Part shown: positions 1 through 12,000 of the stretch, in pieces
Numbering within the stretch: position 1 is the stretch's first letter
Layout: each line of letters begins with the position of its first letter
Source of the DNA: Ottelia alismoides
Taxonomy: Eukaryota > Streptophyta > Magnoliopsida > Alismatales > Hydrocharitaceae
Length of the DNA: 64,000 nt
Assembly: GCA_037367405.1 (NCBI GenBank)
Contig: JAZKJV010003379.1
Span: 124,001-188,000 of the forward strand
Reading direction: 5' to 3'
The notes under the pieces: generated by a model
What the model saw: only the letters and a program-made list of their open reading frames with translations
Database searches by the model: none
Told to the model about the DNA's origin: nothing
Made by a program: the position numbers and the translations under genes

Positions 1-236
1 TCAAATTTCATCAGAAACATGAACTCCTACCGCCTCCATCGAGATAGTATCGATTTAACAAATCATGTTACACATTAAAAAGTGACTGTCTGGATGGAGG
101 CCGTATGAGTCTCTGTTTCTGACAAATTCGAATGGCATATAGGAAGGATATAGGAATGAATATACATGATTTTATTTTCAAAAAAAATATCGAAAATGGC
201 ACGGGGCAGCCAAGTTGGGGGGCAACCTCATTAATC
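1..236. mobile_element. MITE family A, partial right arm (cut by window edge)
   Basis: AT-rich arm containing the shared blocks CTGTTTCTGACAAATTCGAA and GAATATACATGAT, then an A-rich run and a GGGGGCAACCTCATT end. The same blocks occur as one arm of the complete copy at 1169-1500. It is non-coding, and the left arm lies outside the window. Confidence 0.55.
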
Positions 237-293
237 TCATATTATAATAATAGTATAGAAAAACTTATGTTATATATATTATAAGGGGAAAAT

Positions 294-505
294 GGGGTTG
301 TCCCGTCCCATTTTTCCGTAAATTTTTTTATTTTTTTAAAAATATCATCATGTATATTCATATATATATATATATATATATCCCTCTACGTGTCATTCGA
401 ATTTCGTCGGAAACAGAGACTTTTATGCCCTTCATCTAGAACAGGTAATTTTAACAATTCAAAGATTACAATAATCGACTTGCTCTAGATGGGGGGCATA
501 ATCGA
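294..505. mobile_element. MITE family A, partial left arm
   Basis: Begins GGGGTTGTCCCGTCCC and is followed by the T-rich block, ATGTATATTCATAT and ATTCGAATTTCGTCGGAAAC. This is the reverse complement of the arm at 1-236 and matches the left arm of the copy at 1169-1500. Similarity fades after the GGGGGGCATAA near 505, so the right arm seems to be missing. The (TA)n run at about 360-380 is inside it. Confidence 0.5.
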
Positions 506-1159
506 CATGCCCTTAATTTTAGCGACTTAGCACAACTTCATCGTCGGTACATCAACGACTCGACGTCACTAATAATTCAAAGTCCACTTTGCCATTCACG
601 TGACTACGTTTACATCGATCATCCATTCGTCGGTACAATTTTTATCATTTATTTGGATTTTTTATGTATGGACACAAATCGGCTAATTTTTTTTATGATT
701 TTGGACATGAATCGCACATATATGTTTTGGACTCGCCTATAATTTTTTTGGCTCCGTCCCTGACGAGGAGGTCGCAACGGTAGAAGGCTGAGAAGTTAGG
801 GATGAAAACACAGACGGATATTCCGAATATCCGCTTATCGGGTTCGCTCTTTATTCGATCCGTATTCGTATTCGATAAATACCTGATTTTAATTCATATC
901 CATATTTTTTAGGATGTACTTTCTTTAATGCATATTCGAATCATATCTGTATCTGTATTTGTATTCGATAGAGATGAACTGAATATAGATATGGAAATAT
1001 ACATATCCGATCCGTATCCGGTCCATTTTCATCCTAGTGAGATGTTCGACCCCATGTTGAGGACCACTGCCTAGTGCTTCAATGGTCCGACCGTGTTCTG
1101 GAAGGTAATCTAACCACTCAATGCACTCACTAACCGCACAAGGACAAACTTTAATATTA
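506..1159. other. Interval with no gene recognised
   Basis: AT-rich sequence. Around 815-1040 the word TATTCGA and its reverse complement recur (GTATTCG, CCGAATATCC, ATATCCGATCCG), giving a locally repetitive patch. Short open frames here have no recognisable domain. Confidence 0.4.
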
Positions 1160-1168
1160 TTATAATAT

Positions 1169-1500
1169 GGATTCAATGGGTTACCCCTCCTCATTTTCGG
1201 TATTTTTTTATTTTTTGAAAAATATCATATGTATATTCATCTATATATTCCCTCTTATAAGTCATTCGATTTTCGTTAGAAACAGAGACTTTTATACCCA
1301 TCATATAGAGCAGGTCGATTATTATAATCTTTAAATCTTTAAAATTACTTGTTCTAAATGAAGGGTATAGAAATCCCTGTTTCTGACAAAATTCGAATGA
1401 CATATTGAAGAGATATATAGATGAATATACATGATGCTATTTTCAAAAAAAATAATAAAAAATTACGAAAAAATGAGGTAGAGACAACCTGATTTTTTCT
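1169..1500. mobile_element. MITE family A, complete copy with 9-bp TSD
   Basis: Two arms of about 130 bp are inverted relative to each other: left T-rich with GTATATTCATCTATATAT and ATTCGATTTTCGTTAGAAAC, right with GTTTCTGACAAAATTCGAAT and ATATATAGATGAATATAC. The 9-mer TTATAATAT flanks it at 1160-1168 and 1501-1509. Nine-bp duplications are typical of Mutator-like elements, but this flank is AT-rich, so the TSD assignment is moderate. There is no coding capacity. Confidence 0.55.
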
Positions 1501-1805
1501 TTATAATATATATAGCATAAGCTTTACCTTACTATTATTATAATATATATATAAACTTTACTTTACTATTATTATAATATATGTAAAAGTTATCAAAGAA
1601 AACACTTCCATTAACCTACGGCATACCATTTGCCGATACTTGCCTATTGTAGGCATTTGTTTGCACCCGTATCCATTTTTGGGATTATTGTTCCCAAGGT
1701 ACCCGCAATGAGAAAAAGCTCGGGGCAGGAAGCAGAGTAACAATAGTTGACAAGACATGACCTGGGCTTAGATAGCTTTCATGCAGAATACCCTCCACTT
1801 TTCCA

Positions 1806-3001
1806 GAGCAGATCCTCTGCTGTGTGAGACTACTGTAAACCCATCGCACGCCCGTACCGTTCGATCTTGATCGAGCGATTCACGTGAAATCCGGTCGGAC
1901 GTCACATGGGTTTCCAGCAGTCCTCTACTGTACAAAAGAGGATATGCACTTTAGCTCAAGATAAATTATTCCTACGTAATCCTTAATTTATTTTTTTGTA
2001 AAATCCTTGTGAAAAAAATCCAACCACATGGATGCAATGTATACACATTATTCTATATAGCTATCAAATTAAATTTTCATCGGACATTTTTAGCTATTCT
2101 GTTTTAAAGGTCGAAAAAAAAGTCAGCATAGGTGGTACTCAAAAACCATTTCAAAATTGACATTTTCTTTGACCTTTAAGATAAAATAGCTAAGAATATA
2201 CGATGAAAATGAAAGTTAGTAAGAATGTAGAATAATATGTATCCATTATATCCATACAGTTGGATTTTTCACAAGGATTTCGCATAAAAAATTAAGGATC
2301 ACATGATCCACGTCAAGTCATGTTGTAGAATACTCTACAGCAGAGGATCTGTAACGTCCCGGGCTTAGGTCCCCGGTTCGTTATCGAGGAAAACTTGTTG
2401 TAACACCTCAAAACCCCAAAGATAGTGCCATACCTAAAACTCACGAAGTGTGTGTGTGGTTTATAAGTGATGGGGATAACTACTTGACAACTTGGGCTTA
2501 AGCATTTTGGGTGGTTGCCAATGGGTCCATTTGGGTCCGTACCCAACAAGTTGTCAGGGCCAGTTTTCCTCGATAACGGACCGGGGACCTAAGCCCGGAA
2601 CGTTACAAATGGTATCAGAGCCAAATTCTCTCTGATAGTGGAAAGGACTACCCGAGAGGTGGAGCCGCCCCTACAAGAGGTTGGAGGAAATGGCTACTCG
2701 GAGCGTGCAGCCGCCACTATCACTGGGAAGAAGTGATAGACCATGTCGCAACGAGGACGTTGCGAATATAAGTGAGGGAGGTTGTAACACCTCAAAACCC
2801 CAAAGATAGTGCCATACCTAAAACTCACGAAGTGTGTGTGTGGTTTATAAGTGATGGGGATAACTACTTGACAACTTGGACTTAAGCATTTTGGGTGGTT
2901 GCCAATGGGTCCATTTGGGTCCGTACCCAACAAGTTGTCAGGGCCAGTTTTCCTCGATAACGGACCGGGGACCTAAGCCCGGGACGATACAGGATCTGCT
3001 C
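1806..3001. mobile_element. Foldback MITE (about 549 bp) split by a TRIM insertion
   Basis: The termini are perfect inverted copies: GAGCAGATCCTCTGCTGT at 1806-1823, and at the right ACAGCAGAGGATC (ending 2349) completed by TGCTC at 2997-3001 once the TRIM at 2350-2991 is removed. Inner arms of about 190 bp (1960-2125 against 2157-2320) are also inverted, sharing ATCCTTGTGAAAAA and TTAAAGGTC. An additional small inverted pair (CTGTAAACCCA at 1833, TGGGTTTCCAGCAG at 1909) lies in the left arm only. The target duplication of the MITE itself is unclear, so its superfamily is open. Confidence 0.65.
2350..2991 (+). mobile_element. TRIM (terminal-repeat retrotransposon in miniature) with inverted LTR end at its 5' side
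   Basis: Two 209-bp direct LTRs (2399-2607 and 2783-2991, 3 differences) start TGTAACACC and end ACA. Between them are a primer-binding site TGGTATCAGAGCC at 2610-2622 (complement of initiator tRNA-Met), 175 bp without a gag or pol frame, and a purine tract AAGTGAGGGAGG before the second LTR. GGATC duplicates at 2345-2349 and 2992-2996. Oddly, the inserted unit starts 49 bp before LTR 1 with an inverted copy of the LTR 3' end (2350-2394, 2 mismatches over 45 bp). The interrupted MITE shows that this inverted piece belongs to the insertion. Confidence 0.8.
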
Positions 3002-3360
3002 CCCATGATCCCTGCCTCACTAGGATGGACTTTCTGACATATTTGTAGCATTGAAACTCTAGCCAGATTTCATTTTGCTTTAAGAAGGTGGTCTTATCTT
3101 TTATGAGTTTTTAATTGATTTTGCACTTCCAAAAAAGATTCCAGAACCGTGTAACAAAGGTCATGAGCATTTAAAAAAAAATGATGGATAGTGATAGTTG
3201 TACTCTAATGTCGCTTATGATGAGGGAAAATCGAGCATAGGAGTAGTGGAGGATTGATGATAGGGAAGATAATGGACAAGCACGTAAAGAAGGGGGAAAT
3301 TATGTCTATTCCTCCGTATTTTAGAAGGGATGGAGAAGGAGATCGCCGATTGAAATGGAT

Positions 3361-3598
3361 TGGATCCTTTCTTTGAGTAGTTTCACAGCAAGGGATGTTG
3401 TAACAGTTACAACTGCTCACGAGCGATCCAACGATTGTGATCATTTGAAGCAAAAAATCACTCAAAGAAAAAACCCTTTTAAATAAAAAAACACTCAACA
3501 TAAAAAAACCAGCTGATCACAGTCGTTAGATCACCCATAGGGGTTTTGTGATCATGACAGCATCTCCTACTGTGAATCCAGTGAGAACAAAAGATCCT
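3361..3598. mobile_element. Decayed foldback MITE
   Basis: Left arm 3361-3442 and right arm about 3517-3598 are imperfect inverted copies sharing GATCACARTCGTTRGATC at the inner side, a CTGTGAA block and AAAGGATCC-like ends. The centre is A-rich. It has no coding content; identity of the arms is only about three quarters by eye. Confidence 0.45.
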
Positions 3599-4521
3599 CT
3601 CCTGAAAAGAACAGTTAGTATGCAAGAATTTCGAGGGGGAGAATAAGACTACATGTCTTGTTAGATATAAAACAACGAGTTCATTTTCCCAGGAGACCCT
3701 TATATTCATGATTTTAAATCTTATTGTGGTGCATGAGTAAAGTAAATAAAATATTTTAAAACTAATCAAACTTCTTATTAGAACTGTGTATTTAGGTACT
3801 TGAGTTATAGGTTCAAACCTTAATGTACCAAGCAATGTTTCTTGGAGATGTCCAAGAAAAAGTGGTCGTACATGAGATTTCATTATCCTTGTTAAAGTAG
3901 AAAGAATAGTGGAAGTGTAATCTTCAACAAGGGGGCGAAGGTGAAATCTTACATCAATGTTTTGGTTCATGATTTTTACTTACTTGAGTTTCCACATTTA
4001 AAACAACCTGTTCATTATGTTTCTAGTTTCCATTCCCGAAATTTATTTTGCAATTGTTAATATAATTTCATTTACACAATTTAACTCCCTCTTTCATTCT
4101 TGTGCTTGCTCACAAATCCACGGGAAAAAGATATTTTTTAGAGATTCTAATTTTGAGATGTCAAAATCCATTATAGAATAGGTATACCCCCAAAAAGAAT
4201 AAAAAGAGAACTCTAGATTCTTTCTTCTTAGTCATGGATGAAAACATCAAATTTACATAGAAACAGCCAAGCTTTAGGAAACAATGTGACATTTAGCCTT
4301 CAAGGTGATTTTTGGGGAATGGCAATGAGAAATTTAGGGATTCCTCCCCTAACTTGAGTTTTCCATATTCATGGAGTGACCATTTTCTTTCTCTAATATG
4401 CTACTTTACTTTCCTATATCTCTGTCCTTTAAATGATGGAAATTAGTTATCTTTCATCCACACTTCCCACATCCAAGTAAGTACCACTTAACCTATGTCC
4501 TAAAGAACAAACCTAATGCTT
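3599..4521. other. Interval with no gene recognised
   Basis: AT-rich sequence without a convincing reading frame, repeat or RNA gene. A 163-codon minus frame (3479-3970) mainly overlaps the foldback element and shows no family motif. Confidence 0.4.
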
Positions 4522-4530
4522 TAAAAAGAA

Positions 4531-5743
4531 GGGATTTTTCCCGGCAGACCCTATAATCTTTTGTAATTACCTCTACAACCTTTGAAACATCGTAATTCCT
4601 CCCCTGACCCATGTAAAATTGCTAACCCTTACCCTACAGACCATGTGGTTAAGTCCTAATAATTTACCCGTTAAAATTAACCAGATTCCGTTATGTCCCT
4701 TTATACTATACCCATTTTGTTTATTAAATTTACAATGAGTGCCACTCCATCATCCGAGACCGCTCGGGCAATGGAAGCCCCGTTGTCGTAGCTGCTTGGC
4801 TCCCTCCCCCCCTCTCTCCTCCGCGGCCCAGGCGATACTGCTCCCCCCGACTGTCGTTGCTGCTATGGAGGCCCCTCCTCGGCCGCAGCTGCTGCTATGG
4901 AGGCCCCCCTGCCCGACCGCCGATGGAAGCCCCCCTGCCCGGCCGCCAATGGAGTTCCCTGGTCGCTGCTGCTTCCCCCACCCTCTCGGTCGTCCACCGC
5001 ACGATGGAGCCCCTCCACCCCTAGCGCGATGGAGCCTCCTGCGCGTGATGGAGGAACCCTCCCCTGGCCGAGGAAGACTCCCCACTCCCCCACTCCCTCG
5101 CGCGCCGACGATGGAGGATCCCCCGGCCGTTGTTGCTTCCCCCCACCCCCCGGCCGCCCCTCGCGCGATGGAGCCCCCCCACCCCCGGCGCGATGGAGCC
5201 CCCTGCTTCCCCCTCCCCCCCGAGCCACCCCCCCTCCCAGCTGCTGAAGCCCCCACCCCCTCCCTCCCTCCCTCCCCTGCACGCCGACGATGGAGGATCC
5301 CTCAGACTGTTGTTGCTTCCTCCCACCCTCCCGGCCGCCCCCCGCACGATGGAACCCCTCCCACCCCGGCGCGATGGAGTCCTCTGCTTCCCCCCCCCCC
5401 CGGTGCGCCGACGATGGAGGACCCCCACCCCCCGCGCGATGGAGCCCCCCCCCGCACCGACGATGGAGGCCCTCCCCCTGCAGTCGATGCTTCGGCCCCC
5501 CCGCTCTGCTCGATTTTCTTTCCTATTCTTTTTTTATTTTGTCTAATCCTAGCCGTTCAATGGTAAATTGGTTAGATTAACTCAAGACTAACCCAAGTAT
5601 TTGACTCAAATATAGTTAAAATTGACGGCATGGTTTGTTGGGTAAGACGGAGCAAGTTTACGAGGTCGGGGGAAGAATTACGATGTTTCAAAGGTCGTAG
5701 AGGTAATTGGAAAAGATTATAGGGTCTGCCAGGTAAAAATCCC
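4531..5743. mobile_element. Mutator-like element with GC-rich, minisatellite-like cargo
   Basis: Terminal inverted repeats of about 95 bp (4531-4625 and 5649-5743) begin GGGATTTTTMCCYGGCAGAC. They are flanked by a perfect 9-bp TSD TAAAAAGAA (4522-4530 and 5744-5752), the Mutator signature. The interior (about 4735-5510) is extremely C-rich, built from degenerate reiterations around CGATGGAG, GTTGTTGCTTCC and CGGCCGCCCC. It opens long proline-rich or glycine-rich frames in five frames because stop codons are scarce. No transposase is present, so it is non-autonomous. It resembles a Pack-MULE, but the source of the cargo is not recognisable. Confidence 0.8.
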
Positions 5744-6002
5744 TAAAAAGAATTAAAGAGATAGAGTGAACTCATCAGTGCCTTGGTCTTAACGTGTAAA
5801 GGGTTGATTGATGAGCCTTAAGAAGGCTTGTTAACACATCCAAGAAGGGTTGGAAGGAACCATCGAACTGCTCGTTTGGATCTACACAGATGTGGCCAAA
5901 GTTTAGACCTAATTTGAAGCAACAAATCCAGGCAGCCAACTCCTTCCCAATTGCAGACCAGGTATTCGAACATGCCAAAGTTCATATTATGTATCAAATA
6001 TG

Positions 6003-6190
6003 ATACTATGAGCTCATGATTCTGTGGTTTGGCCTAACAAATGCACCAGCTTTGTTCATGGATGTGATGGATTAATGGTCCTATATGGGTACATTTGTGA
6101 TAATGTTCATAGATTTTGTTCTAATCTACTCGCACGATGAGAATGAGCATGAGTAGCTGAGTACCACCTTTGGCCAACATAAGCTTTGGG
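6003..6190 (+). pseudogene. Ty3/Gypsy reverse-transcriptase fragment
   Basis: The plus-strand translation reads YYELMILWFGLTNAPALFMD, then after a stop FVIMFIDFVLIYSHDENEHE. These correspond to the Gypsy RT blocks FGLTNAPA and FVVVFIDDILIYS. The catalytic IDD is IDF and two stops interrupt it, so it is dead. It lies within what would be intron 7 of the MAP65 gene. Confidence 0.7.
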
Positions 6191-6448
6191 AACGATTTTG
6201 TTTACGAGTAAGAGTCTAATTGAGGTTATGGAATGTCAAAAATATCATTGAGATGCTTTTTCTATTCCACTAACCAGGGATTTTATTTACTGTTATTCTG
6301 GCACGTTCTGCTCTTCTCAGATTCTTGTGAGCTCCTCTGCATCCTGAGTAACGATTTGGATCCTGAAAGAAGACATGGGTATGAACATTTCCTAAATTGG
6401 AAAGTGGAGAATAGTCATGTTGCTGTAAATAATATATGGACGGTTGAC

Positions 6449-8281
6449 CATATTATATTCGTCCAACCAATGCTCCTCTGTGCGTGCTGCCATCCATTTG
6501 TCGACTTTGTCCATTATATTTTTTCGGCTGGAAGCTTCTTCTCTAGACTTGGCTATTTGTCCATCTATGCTCTTCAGGAGATCAGCATAATCCAAACCTA
6601 CATGTCAAAAACACCCAAAAGGATATAAATAAATGTGCAATAACTCCATCTAGATCACAGAAGTTACACTTCCCTACCAGAATCTAAAAGGTCCGTTACA
6701 TTTTCTATTTGTGGCTGCCATGGATTTTTCATGTGAGATGCCCTGCATATCTCCTCAAGATGTATGCATTTCTCAAGGAAAAGCTCCTTCATCTTGTACG
6801 CCTTCAGTCGATTCAATCTTTTGACCTCCAGTTCCACCTGCAAAATTTTGCAATTGTACAACATGAAATGGCAGTGCAATCCAAAGCTCAAAAGAATTTT
6901 AAGTGCCGACCTGCTGGATCCTATCGAGGGCAAGGCTTCCTGGTGCTGAAATCATGGCTGTTGTTGCTGATGTGAAAATGATGAAGTGAGAATATGGCCT
7001 TTTCTCTTCAGATGCCGTGTCCAGAAGCTTCCACAGATTTGTGAGTTCACTTCCTAGTCTCTGAAGCTGCAGGACATGCAGAGAATGACGATCATATTTA
7101 TTAAATCCAACTGACATGTAATCTATTCATATGTGAGAAATAGCAGGTACGTGATGTATGGTTCTGAAATTTATTAATTAGGCTGCACATAAAGTTGGAT
7201 GTAGAGCACCAAGAGCAGTTATGACTAAAGAACAAAGCCATGCAAAGGAAATTTCTGGAGCATTTATGTACCTTCTCTAGTCTGTCTGCCATTTCTTCTT
7301 TAAGTGTTATCATCATGTCTTGAAGTCTGGTCAAAGTTGAGTCACTTATATCTTCTGTTTTTTCTTGTGATGAATTGCCTAAACTTGCATGGATGCTTGT
7401 GAGTTTCTCGAAAGGATCCATTCCCATTATTGCACCAAGATTTCGCAAGGTCCCTTTGTATTCCTCCATTCTTAGGATTCTTTCTTTCTGCCAATTCCCA
7501 TCGTTATATCCGGGCTATGCCTTCAGAAAATTAAGATGGTTCTTTACTTACCTTTTCTTCTTGCAGCTTCTGGAGCTCACATTGGTATTCCTCTAATTTG
7601 TTCCGCGAGAGATCGTTGTTTTCGACCGTTATATCTGTAGATAAGTTACCCCTGTATGGTTCTCCTGAAATTTCTGAAGATATCTTCTGGATCTGGATCA
7701 GTACTTCCTGGAATTGTTTTACCCGTTCTTCTTTCATTTGCTTTAATTCTTGCAGTGCAGGGGTTATTGAATCAAGCTGTTCCATCAGAGTTCCCGCCAT
7801 TTTCTCTTGCTGTGATCGGAATTATATTACTTGCATGAGCATGCCAATATTTGTTATGGGTGGCATCAAAGTAAATGCTCTCCAGCCATTGCAAAGAGCA
7901 GAATGTAATTGTGTTTAATTGTACCAGTGCAGAAAAGGATCTTTCGCCAAGCGAATGACGAAGGCGAGTCAACTTTGCTTCTGAATCTGCCAACTTCTGC
8001 TGAAGCTGTGCTCGATAACTATTCGCCATGTCAACTTTTCTCCGGTAAACTTCTAGGCATTCTTGTTCTATCTCAAGGAGAACCTGCTCCCTTTCAGCAT
8101 CATTGTCTCCCACCTCGTCCCATATCAACTTTCAACGGGGTGGCAGGCAACAGTCAGTGTACAAAGATACAAATACAAACACATTGAAAAAATCTACCTT
8201 GAGCTCTTGCAGCAGATATCCGCATGAGGACTCTGGCAACGCAAAACGGAAAGCAATTCCTGGCATTTGGATCGATCCCAT
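6449..8281 (-). CDS. MAP65: MAP65/PRC1-family microtubule-associated protein, N-terminal seven exons
   Basis: Cross-links antiparallel microtubules in plant cortical arrays, spindle and phragmoplast. Exons on the minus strand: 8281-8198, 8128-7925, 7809-7552, 7487-7272, 7066-6911, 6837-6678 and 6597-6449. All introns are GT-AG and phases match, giving 409 uninterrupted codons. Family landmarks in order: [11 protein letters not shown] (exon 1), [14 protein letters not shown] and [12 protein letters not shown] (exon 2), QIQKISSEI and [15 protein letters not shown] (exon 3), [10 protein letters not shown] (exon 4), [11 protein letters not shown] (exon 5), [18 protein letters not shown] (exon 6), [20 protein letters not shown] (exon 7). 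The sequence is mostly coiled coil. The start at 8281 (MGSIQM) is preceded in frame by TGA four codons upstream; 8266 is an alternative. The family is usually 550-700 residues, so the microtubule-binding C-terminal half is missing from the window. It may lie past the left edge behind an intron of at least 6.4 kb, or be lost. Confidence 0.88.
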
Positions 8282-9070
8282 CTCGCGATATCACTTGGAT
8301 TGTGAGAGCAACTTCTCAAGCTGTCACCAACGAGAGAACAAGTATCACGGTGGTGTTCCTGTCAGATGGGCTCTCGGGAAGGATGATAAGTATAAAGAGT
8401 ATTGGAGAAGCTTTGGATGTTAGATTTGCTTGGAAGGCAAGGCAAATGCTGGTTGGTGCTTCCATCTTTGCGAAGCAAACTAGAAGCCTTTAGGATGAGA
8501 TGATGCCTTTATTTGTCTGATGTTCCTTCTTTTTCTCTTAGCAGTGTTTTCTATCTTGAAAAACGGATTAGAGAAAGCCTCTCACTCATTGCCGCATAAG
8601 TATTTTTAGGTGCATTCTTTTCGTTGGAGGGTCATTGTGATGAGATTGGGTTTGGGTCATTATTTTTTATGGTTGGCAGGTCATTGTGATGATACTTATT
8701 TTTCTAACATTCCGTCATAAGCAGTTGCAGGTCCTGGCTTCGTTCTGTTTTGCTTTGCTGCATATTTCCAATGGCGACTTGTCACCCACGTCCACCTTAT
8801 GCAGCTGTTTTACATTTTGATTGAATTTTCCGGATTTGGACTAGAAAAGAAGCACGTCTAAGTGCTGGAAATAGTTTGGATCAGTACTTGATAAGTAGGC
8901 CTTCTATTAATTAGTCAGAGTTCCTATCTTAGGATTCTTGCTTCTATCAACAATAACTTTGTACCGTGGAAGTTTTTTTTGGTATTCAAACTACGAATCT
9001 TTGTTGTAGATGGAAATTTATGGATATGGTGAAACTCATTTCTGATAGAGCTTCAAATGATATCTAACTA
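8282..9070. promoter_or_regulatory. Upstream region of the MAP65 gene
   Basis: About 790 bp between the MAP65 start and the end of the decayed reverse-transcriptase element. The proximal part would hold the 5' UTR and promoter by position only. I see no clear TATA box or other confident motif. Confidence 0.3.
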
Positions 9071-12000
9071 TTACATAGAGATTGATGGGAGACGGGCAAC
9101 AAGTTGCGCCGCCAATCCCTTTTGGATGGTAAACCCAATTCTATGAAACACAACATCTATAGATCTGGGGACCATAACATTGCTACGCATAATTTTTTGG
9201 ACGCTCTTGAGGAGCTCTACCGCTTCAGTTACCATGAACCCAAAGGTATCAAACCCAAAGGGGATGAATACATGTTGATTGTCAATACAAGACTTTTTAT
9301 GCTTAGCAACTTTAGTTGAGGTAGCTTTTTGTGCAGCGTATCCCGCAATAAAATCACTCATTATCAAATCCACAATGGAGAAACTCTAGTCAGAACAACA
9401 CATGCATGTTTCCCTCCAGTCCATCCAAAAATTAACAATATCTGCTGGTCTGAGTGTTGATCTCCTCTCTTGCGGATCTGACAGGAAATTCACAGGTACT
9501 TCTTTCTTTGAAGCAACCCCAGCATATATGAGTACATCATAAAGGACATCCCTGACAAAATCATGCCTATATTTAAAACTTGGGAGTTCACGACAATGGA
9601 CTGCATGCTCCCCAAAAGCGTTTAGGCAAGATTTGTGGCATAGTAGACAAGCTTCATCTGCTAGGAATATGGGAATCATAAGGCACTACTTAAGAATAGT
9701 ACGATATTCAATGGTTGACATATGCATTCCAAGACCCTCAATAGGAATGACAAGAAGGAAATCTTGAGCATGATCAGCTTGTAAATATCGAAAAAGTGTT
9801 TTTATCTGACAGTCGTGTCAAACTCAACTTCCATTTCTTTAACGATTTGCTAAAAAGGGAACTTGCCAAAGCATTCTGAGCTTTAGGAGGATGGTATCCT
9901 TCTTAGTAAAACATATAAGATCGAGAGATGGAAGTGTGACACATAGGCCCTTCAAAGCGTTTAGAAAATCAGAATGCATACCATGTATCTTATTGTCTCA
10001 TAAATTGTAGTCTTGGAGTACCCAAGATTGAGCTCTAGAGGTCACGAAAGCATACGAAGAAGCCTCCATATCTGAGTGCAAACCCAAGTCACCGAGTCTA
10101 ATAGGTAGTGACGCCACCTGCCATTAGAGGTCACCAAAGAAAGGACCTCTACAAACTACAATATCCTCAATAGCTCCACATAGTCCTTTATCAAACCACG
10201 TAGCAGCTCGTTCCATGTATGCGAGTTGACATGTCCTTAAGCCGAACATGAGCTTGATAGTACCCATACAAGATCGTAATAAAAGAAACTCGCTTTGTGG
10301 ATCATCCAACTGAGGAAGTAAATGCATTAAGTTAACATCTTCGGTGGCCCTCGTCATAGCTAGGTCTTCAACAAAGTATTTGTCCCTACTCACTGCTCCT
10401 CCAAGTAGCCTCACTCCTAGCTCAAGCCTCCCAATATCCACAGGAAACAACCCTTTGCGGATCTTCTAATCATCACATAAAGGCCATAAAAGCTTTGTTT
10501 TTTATATTCATAATAAGCCCCATCTCTGGACCCTTGCGTTATATAATATCAAGTACCTTGGTCACCTCCAATGTGTCCCTAATGATAGTCCCATCATCAA
10601 GATACCAAGCGTGCAGAAGGAGTTTACAATTGTCTCTAACCTCATGAATAAGTGGATGCAATGCCAGAGAAAAAAGAAGTGGGCCTAAAGGATCACCTTG
10701 TTGTACTCTGGTAGTTGACCGTATATGATTATCTCCTATATATAATCTGGAGGCTTGAGCATATATAAATTCCACCCATGAAGAAATAGATGGACATCTC
10801 CTCATAACTTCATAGAGCATCAAAGATATATCTATCATGTTGTACGCATTAGAGAAATCTACTATAAGCATAGAGGGAGACCCATCACCATGAAACTTGT
10901 TCAAAAGTTTGTTGGTGCTGTGTAAAATAGCTTTCGCTCCTCCAGATACACCAACCCCAAATTGAAAGTCATTGAGATGCTTAGACATCTCTTTGCCTAC
11001 CCCTACCATAGCAACTTTGGATACAAGACGCGTTCAGATAGTGCCTACAGTAATAGGAAGTATGTCGTTGTCAAGTTTGAGTGGTGGAGTAAGAGGTGCA
11101 GAGGCTACAAACTCAGCCAAACTCAAGGGGCATCTCCCACCTAGCCCTAAATTAACTACCATGAAGATAACATGTAGGAGATCCGTGGCAACCACTGACC
11201 CCTCCCCACAAATTGCATATAAAATGTGTTGAGCTCTCAAGCCATCTCTGCCACAAGATGTCCATTTAGGAAAGGATTTGATAGCCCGTAAAATAGCATC
11301 TGCATCAGCTGCAAGAAGAGTCTCTAAAACCAAGATATCTGGCAAGGAAGGAGGTGGCTTGCATAGATGTTTCGCCTCTAAGACCTTCATGGTGTCTTCA
11401 TTATAAGGAGCCACTCCTGAAGAGCACAAAACATATATGAATGTTGTAAATTGTCCAGCTGACACTTTGCAAAGGCACTGTCTGATGTTGGAGCTTTGAT
11501 ATTTATTCTTCTCCAAGGATTTGTTCTGACTAAAACATGAAGTTCCAGGTATATTACATTTCAAAATATCACCTACCCACTTGGCGAACCCGTCTGTACT
11601 GCCCCACATAGTGAGTGTGCCCAGAATAAGTCGTTGTTATAAGGACTTTTTACTGCCAAATCTTCTATCCTGACTATTCATAGGCCTAAAAACCTGTAGG
11701 GTGCAGCGGGGAAGATGTAACAATCTCACCCAAGCATGTACGGATCCCGGCCACGATAACTTGATATAAAACTGTTTTCAAAGCCTGGGAGAAAGCAAGA
11801 TAACAACTGGGAGGAATGCTCTTAATTGTGGCGATTGGATATTTGAAAATACGATCAAGGAACGTAGCATCAACAACCAACCCATCCGTGAGATAAGGTG
11901 CAACAGGTAGGATGGGTTTCAAGATGCCGATAATGCGCCCTTTAACAACCCCCACGTCATCTATAACTCATACAAGACCATCATCATGATGGTAAACGTG

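Noticed and set aside
2313..2933. Two near-identical minus frames of about 78 codons
   Set aside because: They are translations of the two TRIM LTRs; their similarity reflects the direct repeats, not a gene family.
4739..5566. 275-codon proline-rich frame and four overlapping frames
   Set aside because: All lie in one C-rich repetitive block inside a MULE; several frames on both strands are open at once, which is a composition effect.
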